Shown piece by piece: positions 17,855-26,346 of a stretch of DNA of 64,000 nt; positions within the stretch are counted from its first letter, which is position 1; every line of letters starts with the position of its first letter. Location of the stretch: contig NZ_MSSM01000026.1 in assembly GCF_004123795.1 (NCBI RefSeq), positions 16,289-80,288 of the forward strand. Reading direction: 5' to 3'. Source of the DNA: Lacticaseibacillus chiayiensis. Its GTDB lineage: Bacteria > Bacillota > Bacilli > Lactobacillales > Lactobacillaceae. The position numbers and the translations under genes were made by a program. The notes beneath the pieces are model-generated. The model worked only from the letters and a program-made list of their open reading frames with translations, did not search any database and was not told the DNA's origin.

Positions 17855-18586
17855 TTAACGCTGTTGGGTAACCGGACGCATCAGAACCTCGTTAACAGCA
17901 ACATTAACCGGCTGATCAATGGCATACAAGACGGCATTGGCGACATCGGTGGCACTGAGGCCATTATTCTTTTCGTCGGACTCAACTGCTTCGCGCCGTT
18001 TAGGATCACTGATGGTGCTGAACAGCTCGGTGTTAACAGCACCTGGTGAGATCATCGTGGTTTTGATGTGATTAGCGGCCTGTTCCTGACGCAAACCATC
18101 CATAATCGCCTGAATCGCCCATTTGGTGCCGGAATAAACCGCGGTTCCGGGATGAACGATGTGGCCGGCAACAGAATCTGTAGTAATAATCTGGCCGCTA
18201 TGTTGGGCAATCATATGCGGCAAAACGGCAGCGATCCCGTAAAGGACGCCCTTGATGTTGACGTCGATCATCCGCTCCCATTCGTCGACCTTTAACTCAG
18301 ACAATTCCGACAGCGGCATGAGGCCGGCGTTGTTATAGAGTACATCGACGTGGCCAAAGGTGTTAATGGCCAAATCAACTAATGCTTTAACTTGTTGCTG
18401 GTCGGTGACATCGGTTGCTTGATAACGAACCTGATCGCCAAAAGGCTTAGCCAATTCGGCGAGCCGCTCCGTGCGCCGCGCACCAATCACCAGCTTGGCA
18501 CCGGCTTGCGCCAATACTTGAGTGGTCGCGGCACCAATGCCGCTTGATGCACCGGTGATGACAACAACTTTATCTTTAACAGTCAT
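17855..18586 (-). CDS. Short-chain dehydrogenase/reductase
   Basis: Classical SDR of 243 residues. The cofactor motif TGASSGIG is at the N-terminus, NNAG at about residue 87, and the catalytic Ser with YSGTK at about 155. The Arg-rich stretch ARRTERL after beta2 suggests NADPH preference. The start at 18586 has AGGAGG about 8 nt upstream. A minus-strand promoter TTGTCA-N17-TAATTT is visible near 18674. The substrate is unknown; operon partnership with the old yellow enzyme suggests carbonyl or quinone reduction. Confidence 0.9.
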   Translation of the reverse strand: MTVKDKVVVITGASSGIGAATTQVLAQAGAKLVIGARRTERLAELAKPFGDQVRYQATDVTDQQQVKALVDLAINTFGHVDVLYNNAGLMPLSELSELKVDEWERMIDVNIKGVLYGIAAVLPHMIAQHSGQIITTDSVAGHIVHPGTAVYSGTKWAIQAIMDGLRQEQAANHIKTTMISPGAVNTELFSTISDPKRREAVESDEKNNGLSATDVANAVLYAIDQPVNVAVNEVLMRPVTQQR

Positions 18587-18700
18587 GAAATTAACCTCCT
18601 AATAAGGAACTTTTGCTGATAAAAAATAAGTGACTATATATTTAAATTACCGCGCGAAAAAGATGATGACAAGTCGTTATATTGAAATTCTAATAATGGC

Positions 18701-18731
18701 TTGACCTAAAGTGGACTTTAGGGGCTAAACT
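18701..18731 (+). promoter_or_regulatory. MerR-type promoter with a 19-bp spacer and perfect dyad
   Basis: TTGACC (18701-18706), 19-bp spacer, TAAACT (18726-18731). The spacer holds the perfect palindrome CCTAAAGT-GG-ACTTTAGG (18705-18722). A 19-bp spacer with a central dyad is the hallmark of promoters activated by MerR-family regulators. The sequence resembles the CTTAAAGT-type box known for the aldehyde sensor AdhR. Confidence 0.75.
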
Positions 18732-18800
18732 AGAGACGGTTACGGTTGTGATGGATGATATCACAATGGTTAAGTTTGCATTGAAAGGGGTTTTTAAGAC

Positions 18801-19754
18801 ATGAAACAAGTGCGATTAGGCGGTTCTAACTGGCAGGCTTCAAGCGTGGCACTGGGCATCATGCGCATGAATGTACTTTCGCCAGAAAAAGCTGCGATCG
18901 TTTTAGATAGTGCGTACAATGACGGCATCAACTTTATTGATTCCGCGGATATTTATGGTCAAGGCAAGTCGGAAGAAGTTTTCGGTGAAGCCTTGAAGCA
19001 ATCCGGCGTTAACCGCGATCAACTATATATTCAGTCGAAGATCGGTATCGTGGTTGACCCAGACCGTTCACATGGCAGTCTTGTCTTTGGCCGACGCTAT
19101 GACTTTTCAAAGGAACACTTGCTGGGCGCAGTTGATAAGATCTTGGAGCGCCTGCAAATCGACTATCTCGATTCAGTGTTATTGCACCGGCCGGATCCAT
19201 TAATGGAAGTGGACGATGTCGCGGCGGCATTTGACGAGTTGCAGCAAAGCGGCAAAGTTCGCCACTTCGGCGTTTCAAACTTTAATCCCGAGCAAATTGC
19301 CTTACTACAAAACGGCATTCACCAGCATCTGTTAATCGATCAAGTGCAATTCTCGGTCGCCCATACTGGCATGGTCAACGCAGGCATGCACACGAACATG
19401 GAAGATGACCGGTCCATTGACCATGATGGCAGTCTGTTGCCTTATCTCCAGCGCAAACAGATGACACTGCAGGCATGGTCACCTTTCCAATACGGAATGT
19501 TTGAAGGTACCTTCATCGACAGTCTGAAGTACAAGGATCTGAACGATGAGCTGCAAAAAGTCGCTGACCACTACCACACCAATAAAAATGCCATCGCCGT
19601 TGCCTGGCTCTTGCGCCATCCAGTCGGTGTCCAGGTTATCCTTGGCTCCATGAACCCTGAGCATATTAAGGAAAGTGCAGCCGGCGCGGACATCACGCTG
19701 ACGCGGCAGGAGTGGTACAACATTTACTTTGCGGCAGGCAATGATTTGCCGTAA
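18801..19754 (+). CDS. Aldo/keto reductase
   Basis: NADPH-dependent carbonyl reductase of 317 residues with a TIM barrel. The catalytic tetrad is visible: Asp in FIDSADIYGQGKSE, Tyr of the same motif, Lys in LYIQSKIG and His in SVLLHRPD. The C-terminal cofactor region ILGSMNPEHIKE is present. It starts at ATG 18801 after AAAGGGG. The MerR-type promoter upstream suggests induction by reactive aldehydes or electrophiles. It is divergent from the SDR/old-yellow-enzyme operon, and together they look like a carbonyl-detoxification cluster. Confidence 0.92.
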   Translation: MKQVRLGGSNWQASSVALGIMRMNVLSPEKAAIVLDSAYNDGINFIDSADIYGQGKSEEVFGEALKQSGVNRDQLYIQSKIGIVVDPDRSHGSLVFGRRYDFSKEHLLGAVDKILERLQIDYLDSVLLHRPDPLMEVDDVAAAFDELQQSGKVRHFGVSNFNPEQIALLQNGIHQHLLIDQVQFSVAHTGMVNAGMHTNMEDDRSIDHDGSLLPYLQRKQMTLQAWSPFQYGMFEGTFIDSLKYKDLNDELQKVADHYHTNKNAIAVAWLLRHPVGVQVILGSMNPEHIKESAAGADITLTRQEWYNIYFAAGNDLP

Positions 19755-19812
19755 ACATCAGCCAGCGTGTTAAGGCACGCAACGGAAGTATTTTAATTTT
19801 ATGTGGCTCGTT

Positions 19813-19864
19813 AAAAAGTCCGACAAAATTTGACGAAGTGTCAAAATCTTGTCGGACTTTTTGG
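19813..19864 (+). terminator. Terminator after the aldo/keto reductase gene
   Basis: AAAAAGTCCGACAA pairs perfectly with TTGTCGGACTTTTT. Confidence 0.88.
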
Positions 19865-19946
19865 TTCGTTGTAATCTCTTAGCAAAGAGGACGTTTGCAG
19901 CCGTGCATCAATTCTTAAACGTTAAGTAACTGTGTGCTGATTTTTT

Positions 19947-20123
19947 TCATTCTTCATCGATTGATGAGGCAAAATACGAAATCAGGGTTGATAACGATAG
20001 CATCGGGACGACCAACTCAGCTGAAGGCAACAATTTGAAGGCAGCAGCAACAATATACAGAACCAAGGCAATGGCGCTGATCCATGTAATAACTCTTAGT
20101 ACCATATCTGCGGTTATGATCAT
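19947..20123 (-). CDS. Small two-helix membrane protein, 58 aa
   Basis: Two hydrophobic segments (about residues 8-28 and 33-52) and an acidic C-terminus (SSIDEE). The start at ATG 20123 has GGAGG 9 nt upstream, which marks a real gene. The family is not recognised. It may belong to the edge of the bacteriocin island, where small membrane proteins often give immunity, but nothing links it directly to a peptide gene. Confidence 0.5.
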   Translation of the reverse strand: MIITADMVLRVITWISAIALVLYIVAAAFKLLPSAELVVPMLSLSTLISYFASSIDEE

Positions 20124-20250
20124 TTTAAAGGTCCTCCAGACTTCTTTACACCCAGTATACGATGTCAGCTTGATTTCGGGGATCAAAAAATTTTAACGTA
20201 GGTAATTTGACAATTTTCGTCGTGTGAAGTCTTTAAAATGTCAATTGACG

Positions 20251-20280
20251 ACGAAAAAAGAAGATTTTGCTGCGTTTAAA
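20251..20280 (+). promoter_or_regulatory. LytTR-type operator, site C (degenerate)
   Basis: ACGAAAAAA (20251-20259) and GCGTTTAAA (20272-20280), offset 21 bp, as in the other island sites. The position expected for a -10 box (about 20312) reads AGTTTG, so the promoter may be weak or decayed. It faces the immunity-like gene at 20424. Confidence 0.5.
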
Positions 20281-20423
20281 ATTAATATCTCGCGCCTGTT
20301 TAACAACGCTGAGTTTGTACTTGCAATCATTAACCTCTCGGCGCATCCTATGAGTACTTGGAAAGTATACAAGATTTCAGAAAAGTGAAACTACGCAAGC
20401 CGATTTTCGTGAGGAAGTGCAAG

Positions 20424-20762
20424 ATGCCAGACAAACGTGAAACCTTATTAGACTTGTTAAGCAAGGCTTATTCGAGTCCAACGATCAAAGCACAGGCAGA
20501 TTTACAGGCGCTAATCAAAATCAATGCCAAGAAACTTGATGAAGGCGATGATGACAAAGCTTATGTGACTGCGGTGACCCAGTTGTCCCACGATATTTCA
20601 AAGTATTATCTCATTCATCATACGATGCCAAAAGGGCTGGTGGACATTTTCAACTTCATTAAGAAAGATGTCGCCATAAGCGAGGTTGATGCCGCCCGTT
20701 ATCGAAAACAGGCGCTGGCAGCGGGATTAGGTGCCATGCCGATAGTTTGGGGTGGCCATTAA
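20424..20762 (+). CDS. Bacteriocin immunity protein, enterocin-A-immunity-like
   Basis: A 112-residue soluble helical protein. The pattern LLSKAYSSPTIKAQADLQAL ... ISKYYLIHHTMPKGL matches the four-helix EntA-immunity fold of class IIa immunity proteins. The start at ATG 20424 has GAGG 9 nt upstream. No bacteriocin gene lies directly beside it, so it may be an orphan immunity gene that protects against foreign bacteriocins. A degenerate LytTR operator lies 144 bp upstream, suggesting past or present co-regulation with the island. Confidence 0.7.
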   Translation: MPDKRETLLDLLSKAYSSPTIKAQADLQALIKINAKKLDEGDDDKAYVTAVTQLSHDISKYYLIHHTMPKGLVDIFNFIKKDVAISEVDAARYRKQALAAGLGAMPIVWGGH

Positions 20763-20891
20763 TACTGGTGTGAGCTCCAGGGTAAGCTGACTGGAGAATC
20801 ATCGAAAATGACAATCTTACCTAAATAAATCATTGCTACAACTGGCCGTGGAGCAGTCCGCGGCTATTTTCACACAAAAAAATTTGCAATA

Positions 20892-20914
20892 TTAGTATAT
20901 ACGGAATATACTAA
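20892..20914. promoter_or_regulatory. Operator of the MFS gene (probable Rrf2 site)
   Basis: Perfect inverted repeat TTAGTATAT-ACGGA-ATATACTAA. The half GGAATATACT recurs before the Rrf2 gene (22399-22408). Confidence 0.6.
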
Positions 20915-20940
20915 TTGAACCAAGAAAGGGAGAATTGCAT

Positions 20941-22380
20941 ATGACTAAAACAGAAGACAAAGAAGTTGCGGCTGCAGATAGGCTGGTAGCTGATGAATCA
21001 CTTGAAGATACGGACTTGACTGAATCCAAGCCGATCAAAACTAACGTCATGTCGATCACACAGCGTATCATTTTAGGACTGGCACTGATTGGTGCTTTTC
21101 TTGGGGTGCTTGATACCTCGATTGTTTATACAGGAACGGTTAAGATGGCGGCGCAGTTACAGTTGAATGCCAATGCCTTGTCATGGGTGCAGGTTGCATA
21201 TGCCTTGACTTATGCAGGTTTCATGCTTGTAGGCGGGAAATTAGGCGATATTTATGGACGTAAGCCGCTTTTTATTGCAAGCTTAATCATTTTTGGCATC
21301 GGTAGTCTTGTTGTCGGAGCGGCAACCAATGCGCCGATTATGATCGGTTTTCGCGCGATTCAGGGGATTGGTGCCGCAATACTTGCTCCGAATTGTCTCG
21401 CGCTCTTGACCGATACCTTTCAAGGAAAAGCCCGCCAGCGGGCAATTGGCTATTATGCGTCTGTTATTGGCGCTGGCGCAGCAGTCGGTTTGGTGATCGG
21501 TGGTTTTTTTGCCACTTTTGCTTCATGGCGGGTCGGTTTTTACATTAATGGACCGATTGCGTTGCTGATGGTGATTGTTGCAGCGCGATATTTACCTAGT
21601 GCCAAGCGCCAAACCGGGAAGATTGACTGGATTGGCACAATTTTATCAGTTTTGGCGATGACCTCGATTTCATATGGTCTTGATGGCAGTCCTTGGCCAG
21701 TAGTGACATTGTTGATTTCATTGGTGTTATGGGGCGCATTTATTATCAGCCAAGGGCGTGTTGCTCATCCGACAATGCCATTGGAGATTTTTGCGGATAA
21801 GGAACGGATGGCATCTTACGTCAGCTCACTGTTATTTAGTGCCGCGGCGATCGGCTTTTGGTTCTATACGCCGCAGTTTATGCAAAAAGCGCTTGGACTG
21901 ACACCGTTCATGACAGCGCTTGGTATGGTGCCAATGGCAATCTTACTGTTCATTGTGGCAGTTAGGGCCCGAACATTCGTCGATCGCTGGCATAATTCGA
22001 GTGTCATGCTTTTCGGATTCGTGGTTGTTTCACTTTCTCTGGCAGAACTCGTAGTTGTCTCACGCTTTGCCAATTATTGGTTACTGTTGCTCGGAACACT
22101 GGGATTTGCTGTTGGGTTTGCGCTGGCTTTCGCGACATTAGCCACCTCAGGCTTAGCTAGAATTCGGCCGCAGATATCAGGTGCCGCATCAGGCGTCTAC
22201 AACACAGCGCGTCAATTCGGCGGTGCTTTGGGACTGGCTGTTTTTGCGGCAACGACCGGAAGGCTGACGAATATCGCCGATGTTTTTGGTCAGGCCATGT
22301 TAATCGGCGTCGGGATGACCCTTGTCGGCATTGTCCTCGTGCTGACTTTGATCATTCCCGCAGAAAAGCGCAGCGCTTGA
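20941..22380 (+). CDS. MFS multidrug exporter, DHA2 (EmrB/QacA) family
   Basis: Drug:H+ antiporter of 479 residues with about 14 helices after a hydrophilic, acidic N-terminus of about 40 residues. Typical motifs are LDTSIVYTG (motif D1), GGKLGDIYGRK (motif A) and GAGAAVGLVIGGFFATFASWR (motif C). The start at ATG 20941 has AGGGAGA 7 nt upstream. A palindromic operator (20892-20914) precedes it and an Rrf2-family regulator follows 55 bp downstream. Similar half-sites in front of both genes suggest that the regulator represses the exporter and itself. Confidence 0.88.
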   Translation: MTKTEDKEVAAADRLVADESLEDTDLTESKPIKTNVMSITQRIILGLALIGAFLGVLDTSIVYTGTVKMAAQLQLNANALSWVQVAYALTYAGFMLVGGKLGDIYGRKPLFIASLIIFGIGSLVVGAATNAPIMIGFRAIQGIGAAILAPNCLALLTDTFQGKARQRAIGYYASVIGAGAAVGLVIGGFFATFASWRVGFYINGPIALLMVIVAARYLPSAKRQTGKIDWIGTILSVLAMTSISYGLDGSPWPVVTLLISLVLWGAFIISQGRVAHPTMPLEIFADKERMASYVSSLLFSAAAIGFWFYTPQFMQKALGLTPFMTALGMVPMAILLFIVAVRARTFVDRWHNSSVMLFGFVVVSLSLAELVVVSRFANYWLLLLGTLGFAVGFALAFATLATSGLARIRPQISGAASGVYNTARQFGGALGLAVFAATTGRLTNIADVFGQAMLIGVGMTLVGIVLVLTLIIPAEKRSA

Positions 22381-22399
22381 TCAGATAATTGGTATAATG

Positions 22400-22434
22400 G
22401 AATATACTTAATCGATTAATTGGAGGGTATATTC
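22400..22434. promoter_or_regulatory. Probable autoregulatory site of the Rrf2-type gene
   Basis: GAATATAC (22400-22407) and GTATATTC (22427-22434) form a perfect 8-bp inverted repeat with a 19-nt spacer that holds the Shine-Dalgarno. The half-site matches the exporter operator at 20892-20914. Confidence 0.5.
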
Positions 22435-22435
22435 G

Positions 22436-22879
22436 ATGGCCTTTTCCGTTGCATTTTCGCAAGCGCTCGACATTGCTGCCTATGTCGATGCGAAGTCACA
22501 AGATCAGCGTGACGAATATTTGTCGATCCAAAAGATTTCCGAAATGTTGAATATCCCGGTGCCCAGCATTAAGAAAATATCGGCAACACTTAAAAAGAAT
22601 GGCATCTTGAGCTCCAAAACCGGTCTCAATGGTGGACTGCGATTGGCCAAACCTGCTGACGCGATTACCATTTACGATATCTTGATCGCCATTGAAGGCA
22701 GAACACCGCTATTTAAAATTCATGAAGCAGTGGATCCAAGTGCTTTTGTCAATGGAACAAGGGTTGAGCGCTGGCTTGATGCTAGCTCAAAGGTATTGAA
22801 CCAAGCCGAAGAAGCGATGCTGAAGGTGTTGAAAAATACCAGCCTTGCTGATCTGGCTAAGGGCTCAGACCGCGTTTAA
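22436..22879 (+). CDS. Rrf2-family transcriptional regulator
   Basis: A 147-residue winged-helix regulator. The HTH is visible in LSIQKISEMLNIPVPSIKKI, the wing in SSKTGLNGGLRLAK and the long dimerisation helix at the C-terminus. No cysteines are present, so it is not an Fe-S sensor of the IscR/NsrR kind; it resembles cysteine-free members such as YwnA. The start at ATG 22436 has GGAGG 9 nt upstream. It probably controls the upstream MFS exporter and itself. Confidence 0.88.
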   Translation: MAFSVAFSQALDIAAYVDAKSQDQRDEYLSIQKISEMLNIPVPSIKKISATLKKNGILSSKTGLNGGLRLAKPADAITIYDILIAIEGRTPLFKIHEAVDPSAFVNGTRVERWLDASSKVLNQAEEAMLKVLKNTSLADLAKGSDRV

Positions 22880-22902
22880 TCGAAACAAATCGTTACAAAT
22901 AA

Positions 22903-22955
22903 CCACTTTATCCAAATCCAGCGCACAGATTGGGTTTGGACAAAGTGGCTTTTTC
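22903..22955 (+). terminator. Terminator after the Rrf2-type gene
   Basis: CCACTTTATCCAAATCCA pairs with TGGGTTTGGACAAAGTGG, followed by TTTTT. Confidence 0.8.
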
Positions 22956-23170
22956 GATCCTATGGAAAGTTTAGAAATTGAGGATGGTGAATCTACTTTT
23001 CAATGAAGGCTGTTTAGGCGGAATTTGATGAACCGCTTAGAAGCCGAGTTTCAGGAAAGAGGGTGCCTTAACAGCGGACGAGGCAAAACAGTTAAAAGAA
23101 AAAACGTGGCGTGATACAATGGTAGTCCAAGTAGTTAACCCCATTGCCTAAGTAGACAAGGAGTAAGGCC

Positions 23171-24000
23171 ATGAAGTTTTTCGCTAAAATCGCACTGATT
23201 TTTTTCATGATGACGGCTGGTTGGTTTGGACTTCAAATAAATCGCCAATCTTCAGTTGCACAAGGTCAAACAGGTAAGACCAATCAAGTGCCGACTTTAT
23301 TTGTCCATGGTTTTGGCGGCAGCTATGCCTCTGAAAAAGGAATGATTGACGGGCTTAGTCAGTATGCCGGCTATCAGGAAGTACTTTATTATCTGATTAA
23401 GAGGGATGGCCGGTTGGCGGTCAAGGGAAAATGGCGGCCAAATGTGAAGCATCCGTTAATTGCGGTTGTTTTTGAGAGTGGCAATCCGGAAGATGCGTCT
23501 GCACTAGGCAAAATTCTCAAACAACTGAAGACTCGTTATGGCGTCAGGCAGTTTAATGCGGTTGGCCATTCTGCCGGTTCATTGGCATGGACATACTGGG
23601 CAACGCAAGCGAATAAGACGGGTATGCCAAGTTTGAAAAAATTTGCGGCCGTTGGTGGCCCGTTTAACGCCATTCCGGGAATGGGAGCCAATAGCGGTAA
23701 AACAGTCACCAAAAATTCGAAGGGGCAGCTTCAGAAGATATCGAAGCAATACGCCGACTTTTACCGCGACCGCCATTTTTCCCAAAAACAGCCGAGGTGC
23801 TCAATCTCTTTGGCAATCTTGGTGACGGCTCCGATGGCCGAGTACCAATTGGCTCGGCCAAGTCACTAAGATACCTTGTGGCTGATCAGGTCAAAGAATA
23901 TGCGGAACATGAAATACGATATCGGGCGCAGCATAGTCAGTTGCATCAGCGGAATAAAGTTGTGAATGGGTATCTTTATGAATTTTTGAGTCAGAAATAA
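23171..24000 (+). pseudogene. DUF915-type alpha/beta hydrolase, frameshifted
   Basis: Secreted or membrane-anchored alpha/beta hydrolase with an N-terminal signal/anchor (residues 5-22), the oxyanion region FVHGFGG (44-50) and the nucleophile elbow GHSAGS (Ser134). Near residue 204 the frame is lost: the first frame runs to a stop at 23869 with a non-family tail, while the family C-terminus (VLNLFGNLGDGSDGRVPIGS) continues in the next frame to 24000. Adding one T to the T5 run at 23776-23780 restores HFFPKTAEVLNLF and a 276-residue protein. This loses the Asp of GSDG and the catalytic His region. It could also be a sequencing error. Confidence 0.8.
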
Positions 24001-24141
24001 GGTTGAGCCGTCAACACAATATGTTCCTTCGAGCTTTACCTGAGATTTGAAACGAGTGGTCTTTATTAGATGATCCACGGGAAAAATGTTTCTTATTAGG
24101 AAAGATTTGCAAGAATCAAAGCTTATTTTGGCCTCGATTTG

Positions 24142-24207
24142 ACGTTAATTGGTTAAAATCATACGTTTAAATCTTTTTAATTCATCGCTCTGTTTTTACG
24201 GTATTAT
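24142..24207 (+). promoter_or_regulatory. LytTR-type operator-promoter, site F
   Basis: ACGTTAATT (24142-24150) and ACGTTTAAA (24163-24171), offset 21 bp, then TATTAT (24202-24207) 29 bp after the second core. It matches the strong island sites D and E and drives transcription rightward. Confidence 0.75.
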
Positions 24208-24240
24208 GAAGACACTAGGAGGTGGTGAACGTATAGCTCA

Positions 24241-24300
24241 GTGAATCAAACGATGGATATTCGTCATTTAAAGAAGCTGTCAATGAGTTATACAAAATGA
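24241..24300 (+). other. Possible 19-codon leader ORF
   Basis: GTG 24241 to TGA 24300, ending one base before the ATG of the next small gene (TGAGATG). AGGAGG lies about 18 nt upstream of the GTG, which is far. It may be a leader peptide or a truncated bacteriocin precursor. Weak support. Confidence 0.25.
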
Positions 24301-24301
24301 G

Positions 24302-24493
24302 ATGATCCCCAAAAAATATCGGGTACTCTTGCCTTTGAATTTACTTTTATTGATCGGATTTGTCACCCTCGCTAAGCTGAGCGGTGTTAATCAGATTCTA
24401 TCAACAAAAAGCCTTTTATTGATCAGTGGGATGTTTCTGGTTATTTGTGCCGAGATGATCACTTATCGGCGGCTAAAGAAAATAAGGGGCTAA
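24302..24493 (+). CDS. Small two-helix membrane protein, possible immunity protein
   Basis: A 63-residue basic protein with two membrane segments (about residues 8-28 and 37-54) and a charged end (YRRLKKIRG). It is the first clear gene behind operator-promoter F, so it belongs to the bacteriocin regulon. Size and topology match small immunity proteins, but no peptide gene precedes it. It has no strong Shine-Dalgarno of its own, so translation may be coupled to the 19-codon ORF upstream. A terminator follows at 24534-24572. Confidence 0.5.
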   Translation: MIPKKYRVLLPLNLLLLIGFVTLAKLSGVNQILSTKSLLLISGMFLVICAEMITYRRLKKIRG

Positions 24494-24533
24494 TACCAGC
24501 CTATTATAGAATGGTATCGGACCAATCAGTGGC

Positions 24534-24572
24534 GTACCACAGTCGAAGAAATTCATTGACTGTGGTACTTTT
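24534..24572 (+). terminator. Terminator after the small membrane protein gene
   Basis: Perfect stem GTACCACAGTC/GACTGTGGTAC followed by TTTT. A smaller hairpin ATACCA/TGGTAT precedes it. Confidence 0.8.
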
Positions 24573-24722
24573 CGTGTCTTGTTGCTGCCATCGGTTGTTT
24601 GATGCGAGTGATTAATGTGCTCAGACCGTCGTTGTTTTACAAACAGAAAATCGCGAAAAAGTCTGAAAATACGACAATACTGACAAAGTAACATCTATCG
24701 ATTAGTCAGAAGATGCCATAGA

Positions 24723-25478
24723 TTACCGCAAAATCTGGCGCAATGTCACCATTTTGCGGAAACTAACTTCAAGTCTCTCATGATTATCCATGTAGGCAAA
24801 TCGCTCTGAAGTATTTAGACTGACGACGTGTAAGGGGTTGAGAAGAATACTTTTGTGACAACGAAACAAAGTAGGATATTTCAGTGTTAAGTCTTTCAGG
24901 CTGCTCGAGAAGTGGATTGTTTCACTCTCCAAGTGAAGTTCTAATGCTCGATTCTTTCCTGAGATCGTTTGTATATAGATGATTTCATTCAGCGAGAACG
25001 AAATTATTTTTGAGCCTTTCCTATAGCTAAATAATCTTGGAGATATTAGCTTTCGAGCTCTAAGGCGTTGAAGAGAGTATGCAATGTCATCTCGAACGAG
25101 AGAATCTACGGCAGCCAAACTGTCTTTTGTGATCAGATCCAATGGGGCAATCTTATGAGACAGAATCGTTAATGCTTTCTCAATGTGACCAGTAATGAAG
25201 ATGATATCTGCGTATAATGATCTTTTCCTAATCGCAAGTGCGACATCGACACCATCCTTGGATGAATTTGTAAAGCCAAAGCCGAGGAAGAAAATGCTAT
25301 CGTTCGCAGTTTGTTGATCAATATTTGAAATTAATGCGTCTGGTGATGTGGTTGTAATCTCAATTTTTGCAGGCCATTCTTCAAATGAAATATGACGTCT
25401 TACCGTGTTACAGAGAAAAGCGAGATAATCCGGGTCATTCTCTAGAATGTAAACATGAAGTAGGTTTTGATTCGACAT
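24723..25478 (-). CDS. LytTR response regulator with a degenerate receiver (orphan)
   Basis: AgrA/PlnC-type regulator of 251 residues: receiver (1-125) and LytTR DNA-binding domain (about 150-245, with FRCHKSILLNPLHV). It is a close paralogue of the regulator at 32380-33186. Where that protein has LLDIDIPG with phospho-acceptor Asp67, this one reads FLGFGFTN, so the acceptor (Gly66) and the next Asp are both lost. It therefore should not be phosphorylated in the usual way. No kinase lies beside it. The start at ATG 25478 has AGGAGG 7 nt upstream. By analogy to PlnD it could antagonise or tune the same operators; this is inference. Confidence 0.88.
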   Translation of the reverse strand: MSNQNLLHVYILENDPDYLAFLCNTVRRHISFEEWPAKIEITTTSPDALISNIDQQTANDSIFFLGFGFTNSSKDGVDVALAIRKRSLYADIIFITGHIEKALTILSHKIAPLDLITKDSLAAVDSLVRDDIAYSLQRLRARKLISPRLFSYRKGSKIISFSLNEIIYIQTISGKNRALELHLESETIHFSSSLKDLTLKYPTLFRCHKSILLNPLHVVSLNTSERFAYMDNHERLEVSFRKMVTLRQILR

Positions 25479-26106
25479 ATGTGATCCTCCTGCGGCCACA
25501 GTGGCTGGTAGCTTGTTTCATTCCTTCTCAAAAGTAAACCGACAAAATGTACCGTTGAATTATTTATCAACACCGACTGCAGTTCAAATATAAAAACAAC
25601 ATCTTAAAACCTTTAAAGTGGCTTTTCTAACGTTGCTGCTAACAAATATAATTATAATGCATGGCTTTAATCTGCCAGTCGCTCCTCAACGGGTATAATA
25701 GCACAACAAGGAAGAATGAACATGCCTGTATAGTGAATCTAACCACAAGACAATGTTAATTAAATATATGGGATTATTTATTAAAGTGTATAGATACGCG
25801 CAGTCGACGTAACACATAACTGTCAAAGAAAGCTCATCCCCAATAAGGATTGGAATGATTAAGGATCGGTTTAGAACTACTAATGAGGGAGACTGACCGG
25901 GCAGGAATTCCGATTAGTATGGCAAGTTTCGGACGATCGAAGCAAACAGCCAAACTTAGATTTTATTCGCTCTAGGCTTTTACGGCAGCTATGTCTTGTG
26001 AAGATGGACTAGGTTTGAAAATTTCAGGCAATTAGCACGGTCATAAAGTAAACGCAGTGAAAACTGATTTTTTCGTCGTTTTTTGGTGTTTTTTGAAAAA
26101 AAGACG
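25479..26106. other. Long intergenic region upstream of the first bacteriocin operon
   Basis: No convincing gene was found. Two TATAAT-like boxes lie near 25640 and 25696. The sequence is AT-rich near 25550-25700 and of ordinary composition at 25850-26040. It may contain remnants of lost genes. Confidence 0.4.
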
Positions 26107-26173
26107 ACGAAAAAATGTTAATTTTCAACGTTTAAAAAATATAAAGCTCTAAGTCCGCCTTGGGTTGTATATT
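26107..26173 (+). promoter_or_regulatory. LytTR-type operator-promoter, site A
   Basis: ACGAAAAAA (26107-26115) and ACGTTTAAA (26128-26136), offset 21 bp; -10 box TATATT (26168-26173) exactly 30 bp after the second core. From the -10 on, about 20 bp (TATATTGTGTTTAGGG and GCTAGCG) match site B. Confidence 0.75.
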
Positions 26174-26346
26174 GTGTTTAGGGTAGCTAGCGACCTGAAG
26201 CTTTCCAGAAACTGTAAGACAAGTTAGTTTAGGATTTGAAGATATAAAAATTCTTCAGCGGAAAGATTAGCTTGAATTATACTGGCTGGTTAGTGGTGTC
26301 AATTATCATTGTTGTACCTACGTTGAATCAAAAAAGGAAGGTAATT

